DNA of 53,494 bases, taken from assembly GCF_945290125.1 (NCBI RefSeq), contig NZ_CALYQV010000006.1:1-53494 (forward strand), read 5' to 3'. Source of the stretch: an uncultured Lactobacillus sp. (lineage in GTDB: Bacteria; Bacillota; Bacilli; Lactobacillales; Lactobacillaceae). Position 1 is the stretch's first letter. The number at the start of each line of letters is the position of its first letter. A model generated the notes under the pieces. The model had not been told where the DNA came from. It ran no database searches and saw nothing but the letters and a program-made list of their open reading frames with translations. The translations under genes were made by a program, and so were the position numbers. Shown here in pieces: positions 1 to 9,659 of the stretch.

Positions 1-70
1 AGCTAATATAAAGTGTCCTAATTTTGGGGTTCACATCATCAGGAGCGCGCTTTTTTATTGTCTAAATTTT

Positions 71-1555
71 TTAAAATTCAGCATTGTGATATCTCCGAAC
101 TGTTATCAGATAAATAACAAAATAAACTAGTAACATCAATACTATTGGTAGCCAAACTTTATAATATGCTGTTGGCAAAACCTGATCAAAAAATTTTAAG
201 CCAAACAAAACATCAAAGACACCAAATGTTGCAGGAACAAAGAACAAAAGTCCTGTTTTGCTCTGCCATGCTCTTTGAGCCAGCCTCTCATTCGCTAACT
301 TCTGTTTTCTTTTAGCAGCTTTTACTACTATCATTAAAACAGTAATCAGACTTACGCCAAACACAAATGCCACTGAATAGCCCAAGATCTTCATTTCTTT
401 ACTCATCCCCAAAATCAGCTGATAAGTAGCCGCCTTAGAGTTGCTATAGAAGTGACTATAGGCAAGATTACTTTGAGCCTGCTTATGTTCAATTTTTAGT
501 AAAAATGGCCAATCTCTATCAAAACTGTTTAGCTGCACCAAAGTCAGATATTTAGTTTTACCCTTAACCTTATTTAATTCTGCAGTTGAACAAAGTGCAA
601 TTGTTTTCTCTTTTTGACTGCTATTAGGAACGAGTTCGCGGAAACTGTTACCTGCTAGAGAATTTTTATTCAATTGGCCTAACTTGATAGATTTGACTTG
701 AAAATTGCTTCTGCCGGTATTTTTGACATACTTAATTGGATTATTTGCCAGCTCATTACGAACAAAATAAAAGTGCCTTTTTGTTTCTTTATAATGGTAA
801 GTTTGCTGCTTTTTAATTTTTAGTTGAGCAACATCGTTTTTAATATTAGCGGTGTTGCTAACAATTACCCCATCATAATATGTGCCCCTTTTAATAACTT
901 GAGGAAAAGCATTAAAGTCATGACTTAAAGCCAGAGCGCCCATAGTCAAAGCGAAGAGTAGTGAAATGATAGTAAAAACGCTGGCATAATGGTAAAGTCC
1001 CTGCTGCGTTTTTCCTTTAGTTAAATTAATTTTGGCAAACCAATTTGCTGGCACCAAGCTTAATAACGAGTGACAAAGCAAATAAGTACCTGACACAATT
1101 GTGATAAATGCCGGCAATACAGTGTCAAACAGGCTTTGACTAGGTAGATTTAACATAAAGTAGCCTGCAACTACTGCCGTCAACCCTAAAACTACTTCAA
1201 TTATTTTTAGCCCTGAATGTTTTTGAAAAATTGCAGGTGCATCTTCTTTTTCAGCTAGATTACTTAAAGTGGATCTGGTTAACCTCAAAGTTATTACAAT
1301 ACCGCCCAACATTATTAAGGCTGCCAGTAACATAACGACTTGCATGCCCGAATTTATCCTCAGAAAACTAATAATGACGTTAAAATTCGGCATATCCGGT
1401 TTTATCAAACCGCTAAACAACTTAATAATTAAGGACGCTAGATCCAAGCCCAAAATAATACCAGCTATGATCATCAGACTGCTAATAATGAGGGTCGCAC
1501 AAAGTTCTACAAGTCCAATGCGCATGTTCTTTAATCTTTGCATCAAGATCACCAA
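71..1555 (-). pseudogene. N-terminally truncated FtsX/BceB-type ABC permease (third paralogue)
   Basis: This reading frame of 494 codons is a paralogue of the intact permease at 3904-5709. It shares the central block around 'GTYYDGVIVSNT', the 'QQTYHYKE' segment and the C-terminal 'GVFDVLFGLKFF' region. The intact paralogue has about 110 further N-terminal residues, comprising the 'MIWKLS..GIK' start, two membrane segments and 'KHDYGMYMMLGAKS'. Here the frame begins near the position equivalent to that MLGAKS region. The only starts available are a TTG at 1555 or an ATG twelve bases further in, and an in-frame TAA lies four codons upstream. The gene has therefore lost its 5' end, and the preceding 480 bases hold no recognisable permease N-terminus. 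It lies downstream of a second, frameshifted paralogue on the same strand. I call it a decayed permease copy. It could still make a shortened protein, but membrane topology would be incomplete. Confidence 0.75.
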
Positions 1556-2035
1556 ACTTTCTGGTTAGCTCCCTCAAGTAGACCACCTTTTGACTTAATT
1601 ATAGTTAGCGCTACTAATTTTTAAATGAGTTAACTTTTTTCTTGAACATATTTTAATAATTAATTTTTAAAACATTATTTTTTGAATAATGGGTTTTTGT
1701 TAGTGTCAATTCCGTCCAACTGGATCGCTTTTTTGTTTTTTAAAAGAAAGCTTGGGTCGCAACTCCGCAAAGAAAAAATATTTTTCAGTTGGTTTACTCA
1801 TCGTAAAGCAGTTCTCTAGGTGTTTTTGATGTAGTTGTATAATCATAGCGGATATCACTCTGCAAAAATCTTTTTTTCTAAAGCGATAGCAACCGTTCGC
1901 TTGATTGCATTAGGTATTACATCAATAAAAGAATCAAAAGCAGACTAAAAGACTTGGCGCCGATTGAATGGCGTCAAGCCTTAACAAAATAATTATTAAA
2001 ATATATTAGTCCAGCTTTGATACCTCACTTTAAAA
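1556..2035. other. Intergenic stretch with decayed short reading frames
   Basis: This 480-base gap between two permease copies contains no full gene. On the minus strand there are coding-like fragments. One frame reads '...DVIPNAIKRTVAIALEKKIF', and after a +1 shift it continues as 'QSDIRYDYTTTSKTPRELL' to a TAA at 1794-1796. A 31-codon frame (1706-1801, starting MSKPTEKYFF) overlaps that stop by a few bases. I do not recognise the family. The pattern looks like the remains of an inserted gene or mobile element, possibly the event that removed the N-terminus of the neighbouring permease. That last point is inference. Confidence 0.3.
1949..1982 (-). terminator. Putative terminator after the frameshifted permease
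   Basis: An inverted repeat with 13-base arms and two mismatches (1949-1961 and 1970-1982, core cttggcgcc / ggcgtcaag) lies about 50 bases downstream of the permease stop on the minus strand. It is followed on that strand by a short T-rich run. Confidence 0.5.
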
Positions 2036-3849
2036 TTATTCAGTTTTCAGCACATTTTTTTCATATAGAGTAACTGTTAACAAATAGTATCCTAAATAGA
2101 GAACAATAAAAATTGTGAATGGAATCCAGATATTATGGTAGGGGGACATCAGCAGTGTTTTAAACAGTTGTAAACCACACAAAACATCTACTATGCCTAA
2201 AATAGCAGGCATGGTGAACAAAGTACCAATCTCTTTTCTGATTGAACTGCGCAATAAATGTGGTCTAGCTCCAATTTCATGTAACATCTGGTAGCGCACC
2301 TTGTCACTGGCGGCACCGCTTAAAACTTTAAACATTAACGTCGAAGCGAGCATAGTCAGAAATGCTATTCCTAAGAAAAAGCCCATAAATTCAAACGCAC
2401 TGGTAAAGCCGAGCACATTACTATAATAGTATGGCTTTGAATTAAGGTAAGTATCTTTGTAATCACGATTTTCCCTCAATTGCTGCTTTTGAATTTGATT
2501 GATCACCGGAAAATCGTGGACAAAGTCTTTCACATTAATATAACTGACAAATTTTTCCTGACCATCAATACTCAGCCACCTTTTTGGTGAAACTAGATGT
2601 ATCTTCTTAGGAAGACCATTTGGCACCATTGGCTAAAAATACTGTTTTCCGTTGTTTGCGGTTTATCCAGTTTAGCAGTAGCCAGCGTTTTTACTTTATA
2701 AGTGGGGGAATTGTCTTGATTGTCATGAAAATAAACTGCCATTTCTTTCAACGGCTGCTTGTTAAATTCCGCGCGGTTAAAGTAGAGGTGCATCCCCTTT
2801 TCTTTGTAATGATATGTTTGCTTATTAGTAATAGTTAACTTGGCTTCTGCTTTTTTAACTGCTGGCGTCTGACTGATAATTGTAGCATCATAATAAATCC
2901 CTTTTTGCGCTTCATCCTTCATGGAGCCAAAATTAAGTCCCACGGTAATTGCACCTAAAGCCAAGGCAAACAGAATTGAAATCATAGTTAATACCTTGGT
3001 GTAACTTTGCAAGCGAAATTTTAATTGGCCCAGAGTAAATTCATTAATGCCACGATATGAAAAAGATTTTTTATTAAGTAAATAATTAATAATAGCCGTG
3101 AAGACGCCATTAAAGACAAAGAAAGAACCAGCAATAATTGTTACTAAGGCGGTGGGAATAAGAAAGTAAATATATCTGGTGGACAAAGTCATTACATAGT
3201 AACCGACTGCCAGCAAAAGCACACCGCAAATTGCTTCAATTCCCCGCAAAACTGGATGATGATTAAGATTAATGGGAGTTTGATCCTCATGTAATAGGTC
3301 GATTATTGGGGTACGAGTAAGCTTGCGCATATTGCCCAGTGCACCCAAGAGAAAGATAATAACAAAGAAAAGCAATGTTCCTATTATGGCACTCGGCAAT
3401 ATTGCCTTATAGTGAGTAATTTCCAGCCCTAACTTACCTACCAGCACTTTGGTAACTACTGTGGTCAACCCTAGACCCAGTGTTATTCCCAACAACACAG
3501 CCAAGAAACCAGTTAACAGAGTTTCACAAAAAATGAGTAAGCCAATTCGCGTGCTTTTGGCCCCGAGCATCATATACATGCCATAGTCATGCTTACGCAT
3601 ACTTAACAAAAATGAATTGGCATAAACAAGATAAACCGAGGTAATGATCACTAACAGAATAATACCAAAGGTAAAAATATAATTCAGGTATGCTTCTCTA
3701 CCATAAACATCTTTACTAATAAACACAGGGTTAGTAGCAATTGACAAAAACATGTAGAAAATCATGCTGGCAACAATCAAGCCAGAAAACAACACCAGAT
3801 AGTCTTTCAGACTATTCTTAATACCCGTCACGGACAGTTTCCAAATCAT
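2036..3849 (-). pseudogene. Frameshifted FtsX/BceB-type ABC permease (second paralogue)
   Basis: Two overlapping minus-strand frames together reconstruct a permease collinear with the intact copy at 3904-5709. The N-terminal 418 codons (2593-3849, starting MIWKLSVTGIK, with GGAG six bases upstream) carry the first membrane segments, 'KHDYGMYMMLGAKS' and most of the extracellular domain. The C-terminal 197 codons (2036-2629) start at 'MVPNG' and carry the last three membrane segments. The intact paralogue reads '...NAFGAMVPNG'; here 'IFS' is followed by a one-base slip, consistent with loss of one base near 2631-2633. After it the first frame runs into TAG at 2593. The site is not a long homopolymer and no programmed slippage signal is evident. 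The N-terminal product alone would lack the C-terminal permease half. I treat it as a recent pseudogene, or a sequencing error that reads across the same base. Confidence 0.85.
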
Positions 3850-3903
3850 TACTGCTCCTTTTCTTTTACTAAAAACAAACTTGTATTAATTACTGCCTCA
3901 ATT

Positions 3904-5709
3904 TTATTCATGTGCAAGCACGATTTTTTCATATAATTTCACCGTTAATAAGTAATAAATCAGATAAAGCACGATAAAAATCGTAAAGGGAATCCACAAG
4001 TTCTGGTAGGGATGCGGTAAGAGTAGTTTAAATAATCTTAAGCCAAAGAGAACGTCGATCACGCCCAACACACCGGGCAAAAGAAACAAAACTCCTATCT
4101 CATTTCTAATGGATTGGCGCAATATTTTCACCCTTGTGCCAATTTCAAATAGCATTTGGTAACGTACCTTGTCACTAGCTGCTCCACTTAAAACCTTGAA
4201 CATTAAGGTTGAAGCCAGCATGGTTAGGAAGGCAAAACCTAAAAAGAAGCCCATAAATTCAAAACCGCTGCTGAAATTTTTGATTAACTGGTAACTGCCA
4301 GCCTTACTGGAGGTATAAATATCCGCATAAGCAGGATTTTCTTTTAATTGCTGTTTTTGCAATTTCAAGATGGTAAAGTAATCTTGATCAAAGTTTTTCA
4401 CATTTACGAAGCTGACAAACTTCTTTTGGCCCGTTTTTGCCGCCCATTTTTCAGGTGAAACCAAGCGAATAATTTTAGCGATACCATTAGGAACCATAGC
4501 GCCAAAAGCGTTGTTAGCGTATGTTGCTGGCACATCTAATTTTTTAGTAGGCAAGTCGATCGTCTTGTAGGCAGGCTGGCCATTTTTCATATAAAACTTA
4601 ACGTTTTTAACTGGATTATTAGTAAATTCACTGCGATTAAAGTATAAATACTTGCCTTGTTCCTTATAATGAAAAGTTTGCTGACGGGTGATGGTCAGTT
4701 TATTTTCAGCCTGCATTACTTTGGGTGAGTTACTGATAATAGTAGTGTCATAATAGAAATTGCCTTTAAGCTGCTCACTGAGGGTGCTGAAATTAAGTCC
4801 CACAGTGATAGCTCCAAGCGCCAAGGCAAAAAGCAGTGAAACCACGGTTAAAATCCGCGTATAATCATGCAGCCGAAACTTCAATTGGCCTAAGGTAAAA
4901 ATCCGAATGCCATGATAAGAAAAGCTTCTGCGGTTAAGTAAGAACCCAATCAGCGCACTGAAAAAGGCATTAAATGTGAAATATGAGCCGGCAACTATCG
5001 TTACCAGTGCTGCTGGAATAATGAATAAAATAGCGCCACCGGGAAGACCCAAAATAAAGTAGCCTACAGCTAAAAGCACTAGTCCCAGCGTTCCTTGAAT
5101 CCAGTGCAAGACTGGCTGACGCTTGTATGCGACCGGCTTTTGATCATCGCGCAATAGTTCAATTACCGGTGTTCTAGTTAATTTGCGGACATTTTTTAAA
5201 GCGCCAAATAAGAAAATCAAAATGAAGAAAATGATTGTCCAGATAACAGCATTAGGCAAAACAACAGCAAAATGCTTCACGGTCAAATCCAAGCGCGAAA
5301 TCAGGAGCTGAGATACAATGGCAGTCAGACCAAAGCCTAGCAAAATACCCACTATTGTGGCCAAAATACCAGTTATCAGAGTTTCCAAAAAAATTAGTGC
5401 ACCGATTTTAGTGCTTTTAGCTCCCAGCATCATGTACATGCCATAATCGTGTTTGCGCATGCTCAATAAAAAAGAATTAGCATAAACCAGATAAATAGCA
5501 GTAATAATTACCAGCAAGACAATACCAAAGCCAAAGGTGAACCGAACATAATTACTTGGTGCTACAATATCATTTTTAATAAAAGTGGGATTAATAGTGA
5601 TTGTGAGGAACATGTAAAAAATCATGCTGGCAACAACCAAGCCGGAAAACAAAACCGCGTAATCTTTAAAACGACTTTTGATTCCAGTTAAGGACAACTT
5701 CCAAATCAT
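3904..5709 (-). CDS. ABC transporter permease, FtsX/BceB (bacitracin-export/peptide-sensing) type
   Basis: This 601-residue protein is the only intact permease of three paralogues. It starts MIWKLSLTGIK with an AAGGAG site seven bases upstream. Membrane segments are visible at about residues 18-38, 55-78, 110-135, 150-170, 205-250 and 285-305, and three more lie after residue 490. The roughly 190-residue hydrophilic section between the 'LGQLKFRL' block and the C-terminal membrane part is the large extracellular domain typical of BceB proteins, somewhat shorter than in Bacillus. FtsX-like permeases of this class work with a BceA-type ATPase in sensing and resistance to cell-wall-targeting peptides such as bacitracin. 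The ATPase gene ends 11 bases upstream, so the two are one operon. No histidine kinase/response regulator pair is in the window, so the peptide link is by family only. Confidence 0.85.
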   Translation of the reverse strand: MIWKLSLTGIKSRFKDYAVLFSGLVVASMIFYMFLTITINPTFIKNDIVAPSNYVRFTFGFGIVLLVIITAIYLVYANSFLLSMRKHDYGMYMMLGAKSTKIGALIFLETLITGILATIVGILLGFGLTAIVSQLLISRLDLTVKHFAVVLPNAVIWTIIFFILIFLFGALKNVRKLTRTPVIELLRDDQKPVAYKRQPVLHWIQGTLGLVLLAVGYFILGLPGGAILFIIPAALVTIVAGSYFTFNAFFSALIGFLLNRRSFSYHGIRIFTLGQLKFRLHDYTRILTVVSLLFALALGAITVGLNFSTLSEQLKGNFYYDTTIISNSPKVMQAENKLTITRQQTFHYKEQGKYLYFNRSEFTNNPVKNVKFYMKNGQPAYKTIDLPTKKLDVPATYANNAFGAMVPNGIAKIIRLVSPEKWAAKTGQKKFVSFVNVKNFDQDYFTILKLQKQQLKENPAYADIYTSSKAGSYQLIKNFSSGFEFMGFFLGFAFLTMLASTLMFKVLSGAASDKVRYQMLFEIGTRVKILRQSIRNEIGVLFLLPGVLGVIDVLFGLRLFKLLLPHPYQNLWIPFTIFIVLYLIYYLLTVKLYEKIVLAHE

Positions 5710-5720
5710 TTTTGTTCTCC

Positions 5721-6470
5721 TTATTCATCAGTGTCTAAGTGATCAATTAGTAGATGGTAAAATTCTTGTCTGGACTGCCCCTTTTTTAACATTTGCTCGC
5801 CAATCTTGCCATCTTTAATAAATAAAATGCGACTGGCAAAGCTGGCAGCAAACGGGTCATGGGTAACCATGAGAGTAGTAATATCATCGTTTTGATTCAA
5901 ATCTGCCATAGTAAAGAGCAATTCACGGGCACTTTTAGAATCCAAGGCCCCCGTCGGCTCGTCTGCAAGTAAGATTGCCGGTTCATGCACTAAGGCCCTA
6001 GCTGCTGCTACCCTTTGCTTTTGCCCACCGGATACCTCAGCAGGATACTTGGGCAATATCTCTTTAATCCCTAACCTAGTTGCAATTTTATCAACTAAGG
6101 GATCGATTTTCCTGGGAGAGATGCCCCTTAAACTTAAAGGCAAGGCAATGTTTTCACGATTAGTTAAATTCTCCAAGAGATTAAAATCCTGAAAAATAAA
6201 GCCAATTTGCTTACTTCTAAAATCCGCCAACTGATTAGCGTTTAAAGTACTGTTGTCTTGGTGATTAATAAAAACATTACCAGTTGTTGGCTTGTCTAAA
6301 GTTGACAAAATATTAAGCAAAGTTGTTTTACCAGAACCCGAAGCTCCCATAATGGCTACAAATTCACCCGAATTAACTGCAAAATTAACTCCTTTTAAAG
6401 CCTGGCATTGCTTTTCGCCCCGCTTGCCGTACGTTTTAGTAACTTGATCTACTCGTAAAATTTCAGTCAT
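5721..6470 (-). CDS. ABC transporter ATP-binding protein, BceA/MacB-like
   Basis: A 249-residue ATPase with Walker A 'GASGSGKTT' (about residues 42-50), Q-loop region 'GFIFQDFNLL', signature 'SGGQKQRVAAARAL' and Walker B 'ILLADEPTGALD', followed by the H-loop 'MVTHD'. Length and the 'FQDFNLL' and 'PTGALDS' forms fit the BceA/LolD/MacB subfamily. It energises the permease encoded immediately downstream and probably once served the two decayed copies too. The upstream 60 bases contain a plausible -10 (taaata/tagtac region), but the promoter is not clear-cut. Confidence 0.9.
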   Translation of the reverse strand: MTEILRVDQVTKTYGKRGEKQCQALKGVNFAVNSGEFVAIMGASGSGKTTLLNILSTLDKPTTGNVFINHQDNSTLNANQLADFRSKQIGFIFQDFNLLENLTNRENIALPLSLRGISPRKIDPLVDKIATRLGIKEILPKYPAEVSGGQKQRVAAARALVHEPAILLADEPTGALDSKSARELLFTMADLNQNDDITTLMVTHDPFAASFASRILFIKDGKIGEQMLKKGQSRQEFYHLLIDHLDTDE

Positions 6471-6540
6471 TTGTAAAGTCCTCGTTGTAATACTTCTGTA
6501 CTATTTATCTAATACACTAATGAAAGAAAACAAGAATGTC

Positions 6541-6577
6541 AATAAAAAAATAAGCCTTTCAGAAATTGAAAGACTTA
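6541..6577 (-). terminator. Rho-independent terminator of the ECF substrate-subunit gene
   Basis: Arms 6552-6561 and 6567-6576 (aagcctttca / tgaaagactt) form a ten-base stem with one mismatch. On the minus strand it is followed by a T-rich run (complement of 6541-6551). It lies 70 bases after the minus-strand gene ending at 6646. Confidence 0.8.
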
Positions 6578-6645
6578 TATCAATGTTATTTTCCTAATAA
6601 TAGTGGCTAGTATAAAATGTTAACTTTTTATTAAAAATATCATTT

Positions 6646-7266
6646 TTAACCCAATCTACGTAAAACTTTGTCGAGTGGAGTAACAATAATTGGTGTCACA
6701 ATAGCTGTAAATACTGCTTCCACAAGTCCATTCAAGCCGAGAGCAACTATTAAAGCTGTAATTAAAGGTGTGCCTTGACTAAAACTGCCTAAATGTCCTA
6801 GTAATTTAGCGGAATTACCCATGAAAACCAGACTGGTTAATAGTATTACAAAAATAGTGTTAGTTAAAGAAGTCACTGCGCCTGCAATCGTGTAGCTTAT
6901 TTCTTTAACACTGCTTTTCCTTTTAGCCGTGAATTTTCCAATCATTCCTGGGAAAAAGCCTGCTAGGACGCTGGGAACTACGGCAATCAGAAAGTTCTGG
7001 AAAAGCATCAGGCTGACAATATCGCCAGGCTGAGTATATGCCTGCACCATGCGGGCAATGCCCCAGAAAATGCCAAAGAAAGTCCCAGCAATTGGCCCCA
7101 TAAGCAAAGAATAAACGGCAACAGTCAACGGAATAGTTGTTATAGCCGGCAAGGTTGGTAGTATGCGAATATAACCAATATTGGGTATGAGAGTTTGCAA
7201 TAAAAAGATTGCGACAAATATAGCAGTAATAGCCAGGTTTTTTGTTTCTTTTCTGTGCATTTGCAT
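6646..7266 (-). CDS. ECF transporter S component (pantothenate/PanT-like)
   Basis: A 206-residue, strongly hydrophobic protein with about six membrane segments. The pattern 'IFVAIFLLQTLIPNIGYI', then 'TTIPLTVAVYSLLMGPIAG' and 'GIFWGIA', is that of ECF-type vitamin substrate-binding subunits of the PanT/FolT group. Such subunits bind the vitamin and pair with a shared EcfA-EcfA'-EcfT energising module encoded elsewhere, which is the usual group II arrangement; no such module is nearby. AAGGAGG lies upstream of the ATG. Pantothenate is my best guess from the N-terminal half, but substrate assignment within this superfamily from sequence alone is weak. I see no vitamin riboswitch in the 114-base upstream gap. 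Confidence 0.7.
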   Translation of the reverse strand: MQMHRKETKNLAITAIFVAIFLLQTLIPNIGYIRILPTLPAITTIPLTVAVYSLLMGPIAGTFFGIFWGIARMVQAYTQPGDIVSLMLFQNFLIAVVPSVLAGFFPGMIGKFTAKRKSSVKEISYTIAGAVTSLTNTIFVILLTSLVFMGNSAKLLGHLGSFSQGTPLITALIVALGLNGLVEAVFTAIVTPIIVTPLDKVLRRLG

Positions 7267-7380
7267 CCTCCTTAAAAAAGCACCATGCTATTATATTGCT
7301 TGATCTTATTAGTCGCAAATAATTTCTCCGTTATGGATTAGTTTTAATAATACTTAATACTCTAAAACTATAAAAATTTT

Positions 7381-8175
7381 TTATTCTAAAACTGATCCGG
7401 ATTCAAAAAAGCGCTTAAAACTATCGGCTTCGGCCAGCAATTTTTCCCTATTATCTACCTGTGAGAGCTTATAACCGACAAAATACGGTGATGCCGTATA
7501 ACGCAAGATCAATTTAGCACAAATACCCTGATCAAAGCACGGATAGAAAAACAAGTTATAGGAGTTATTACGACCCTTTGACAAAACTTTTAGCATGTAT
7601 TTTGCTCCGCTTTGAATCCAGTCCGACCAGTCATCAATATTGTTTTCATCAAGAAGATTAAAATTAAGTTCAATGTAGCCCTGAATCGGATGTGTGCTTA
7701 CGTTGACTTCAACTCCATCTTTATTGAAAAGACTTATGCCTTCAAAATTATTGGGTTGAATGTACTTATAACCATCCATCTTTTCCAGACCGACTATTTG
7801 CATGTGGGGGTGTGCAAGAGATCCACCAGAATTTTCGCCATAATTTTTATACCATAAAACAGATCTGAACTTGTGTGAATCGTTTATCTGTTTAAAGCAT
7901 GATAATGAAAAACGCATCAAAGAACGATTATAATCAAGTGAATAAGTGGTAATATCTCCTTGATGCTTATTGGACTCAATCAAAACAGTCTGAACCGTAT
8001 CACGTAACGTATGGTATTTATTATCAAGCCAAATCATCCCACCCTGTTTTTTTAAGATATGAGTCAATCCCGCCACATCACAAAAGGGACAGCCAGAATT
8101 ATTTTTAACTTTACGATAAGAATTAGGCTTTTCTTTAGCTATGTTAACATCAAACACTAATGGGTCATTTTCCAT
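7381..8175 (-). CDS. DUF4931 / galactose-1-phosphate uridylyltransferase-like protein
   Basis: A 264-residue protein of the HIT/GalT superfamily. It has an N-terminal zinc-knuckle-like 'CPFC' (about residues 29-32) and a 'GGSLAHPHMQI' segment (about residues 117-127) that matches the HxHxQ/HPHxQ nucleotidyl-transfer active site of GalT. The second domain is also GalT-like ('YNLFFYP'). Members are annotated DUF4931 in lactobacilli and their substrate is not established. The presence of both a metal site and the HPH motif suggests a functional nucleotidyltransferase or hydrolase. The gene stands alone, with GGGAGGG upstream of the ATG, and diverges from the L,D-transpeptidase gene at 8288. Confidence 0.7.
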   Translation of the reverse strand: MENDPLVFDVNIAKEKPNSYRKVKNNSGCPFCDVAGLTHILKKQGGMIWLDNKYHTLRDTVQTVLIESNKHQGDITTYSLDYNRSLMRFSLSCFKQINDSHKFRSVLWYKNYGENSGGSLAHPHMQIVGLEKMDGYKYIQPNNFEGISLFNKDGVEVNVSTHPIQGYIELNFNLLDENNIDDWSDWIQSGAKYMLKVLSKGRNNSYNLFFYPCFDQGICAKLILRYTASPYFVGYKLSQVDNREKLLAEADSFKRFFESGSVLE

Positions 8176-8287
8176 TGAGCAATCCCTCCCAAAAACATTC
8201 TTAAATCTTGCATTTTACTAGAGCCACAATAGATGGTAAACTGTAACCGCAATTATTTTTTTGAAAATCCCAACGGTGGTAGAACTT

Positions 8288-9499
8288 ATGCAATCAAAAA
8301 GAAATTTAAAAAAATACAATAACCGCAATAACTTGCTTCTGATTATTATCGGAATAGTTCTGATTTTAGCAGTTGTATTTGGCGTGGTGTTGTATAACAA
8401 TCACGTCGAAGCGCAAAAGCAGGCTAAAGCATTTGCTACAAATCATTTTAACCCTAATGTTAACATTTATGGCGTAGAAGTTGGAAACTTAACAATTAAT
8501 AAAGCAACTACCAAAATCAATCGGAAAGCGAACAACATTGTCTCACTGGAAAATGGTAAAGTTGCACTTGAATATGATCCTAGTTGCAACACCATTAAGA
8601 AGCAGGAAGTTGCCACTTATTTTAAAAAGCAACATACAACTATGCCCAATAAGCAAAGCTACGAATACCGCAACACTGATCTAGATGCTGCTAACAAAAA
8701 AATGCAGGCGATGAGTCACGCCGTAGTTAATTACCATGTTGCAGGCAAAGTTTATAAACTCAAAGCACAAAAATTAATTAACCAGGCAGTTTATAGAAAA
8801 GGCAAGTACACTTTTCTTAACAGCGAAAATTTAGCGGCAAAGCTTAATAAAATTGACCAGGATGTTTCAACAATTCATCAAAGCTATAGTTTTGCGGTGC
8901 CAAAGGGTAATAAAGTTGCAGGAAAGAAAATTACTATTAAAAACCAAAGCTATGGCTGGGGCGTACACGTCAAAAGGGCACAAACAGCTGTTGAACAGGC
9001 ATTTTTGAATGGAACTAAAAATCTGGACGGCAAAAATTATATCTATGGTCTTGGCTACAGCACTTATGGTTTAGGCTATGGTAAAAATAATCATGGCATA
9101 GGCAATGACTATATTGTAGTTTCTCTGCAGAGGCAGGAAATGTGGATTGTGCGCAAAGGCAAGGTGGTTGTTTACCTTAACGATGTTGTTACCGGAACAA
9201 AGGACGGTAATAAAAATAACCGTACCCCTCAAGGAGTCTGGTATATTCATTATAAGCAACGCCATGCGGTACTGCGTGGACGCAACAATGATGGCTCTAA
9301 ATATGCTTCACCTGTCAGATACTGGATGCCGTTTACCTTGACTGGTTGCGGTTTTCACGATGCTGGCTGGCGCGGTGACTGGAGTAAAAAAGCCTATTTA
9401 AGAGGCGGTTCACACGGCTGCGTTAATATTAAGCCCCAGGAAATTAAGCAGGTCTGGCACAATGTAAGCAAACGTGAGCCGGTTATTGTATATGACTAA
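8288..9499 (+). CDS. L,D-transpeptidase (YkuD family), membrane-anchored
   Basis: A 403-residue protein when started at the ATG at 8288; the frame is open upstream to a TTG at 8261 but without a better site. An N-terminal membrane segment ('LLLIIIGIVLILAVVFGVVLY', split here by its natural length) is followed by a roughly 220-residue extracellular region resembling the peptidoglycan-binding domain 4 of Ldt proteins. The C-terminal YkuD catalytic domain has 'HDAGW' and the hallmark 'SHGCVN' with the catalytic Cys, and the final 'PVIVYD'. The enzyme would cross-link or modify peptidoglycan using tetrapeptide donors on the outer face of the membrane. It is monocistronic and followed by a strong terminator. 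Confidence 0.88.
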   Translation: MQSKRNLKKYNNRNNLLLIIIGIVLILAVVFGVVLYNNHVEAQKQAKAFATNHFNPNVNIYGVEVGNLTINKATTKINRKANNIVSLENGKVALEYDPSCNTIKKQEVATYFKKQHTTMPNKQSYEYRNTDLDAANKKMQAMSHAVVNYHVAGKVYKLKAQKLINQAVYRKGKYTFLNSENLAAKLNKIDQDVSTIHQSYSFAVPKGNKVAGKKITIKNQSYGWGVHVKRAQTAVEQAFLNGTKNLDGKNYIYGLGYSTYGLGYGKNNHGIGNDYIVVSLQRQEMWIVRKGKVVVYLNDVVTGTKDGNKNNRTPQGVWYIHYKQRHAVLRGRNNDGSKYASPVRYWMPFTLTGCGFHDAGWRGDWSKKAYLRGGSHGCVNIKPQEIKQVWHNVSKREPVIVYD

Positions 9500-9528
9500 A
9501 ATTTAATCAAGTAAGTCAAATAGTATGT

Positions 9529-9565
9529 AAAAGACTAACTTCCATCTCAAAGTTAGTCTTTTTTC
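9529..9565 (+). terminator. Terminator of the L,D-transpeptidase gene
   Basis: A perfect 13-base stem (9529-9541 with 9550-9562, aaaagactaactt / aagttagtctttt) ends in a T run. It is 30 bases after the stop codon. Confidence 0.85.
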
Positions 9566-9590
9566 TTACCCACTAAACTTATTACCCACA

Positions 9591-9632
9591 CAAAAAAGAC
9601 TAGCAATAACTGTAGTTAAAGCTAATCTTTTT
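9591..9632 (-). terminator. Terminator of the GH4/PTS operon
   Basis: Arms around 9592-9604 and 9621-9632 (aaaagactagc / gctaatctttt, one mismatch) lie just past the minus-strand stop at 9660, with a T run on the minus strand. A 16-base loop makes it somewhat weak. Confidence 0.55.
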
Positions 9633-9659
9633 AGTAATGATATTTTTATTTCAAATATA

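Noticed and set aside
1..70. Possible insertion-sequence end at the left edge
   Set aside because: The sequence (gtgtcctaattttgggg...) looked IS-like, but no transposase frame or inverted partner is present in the window.
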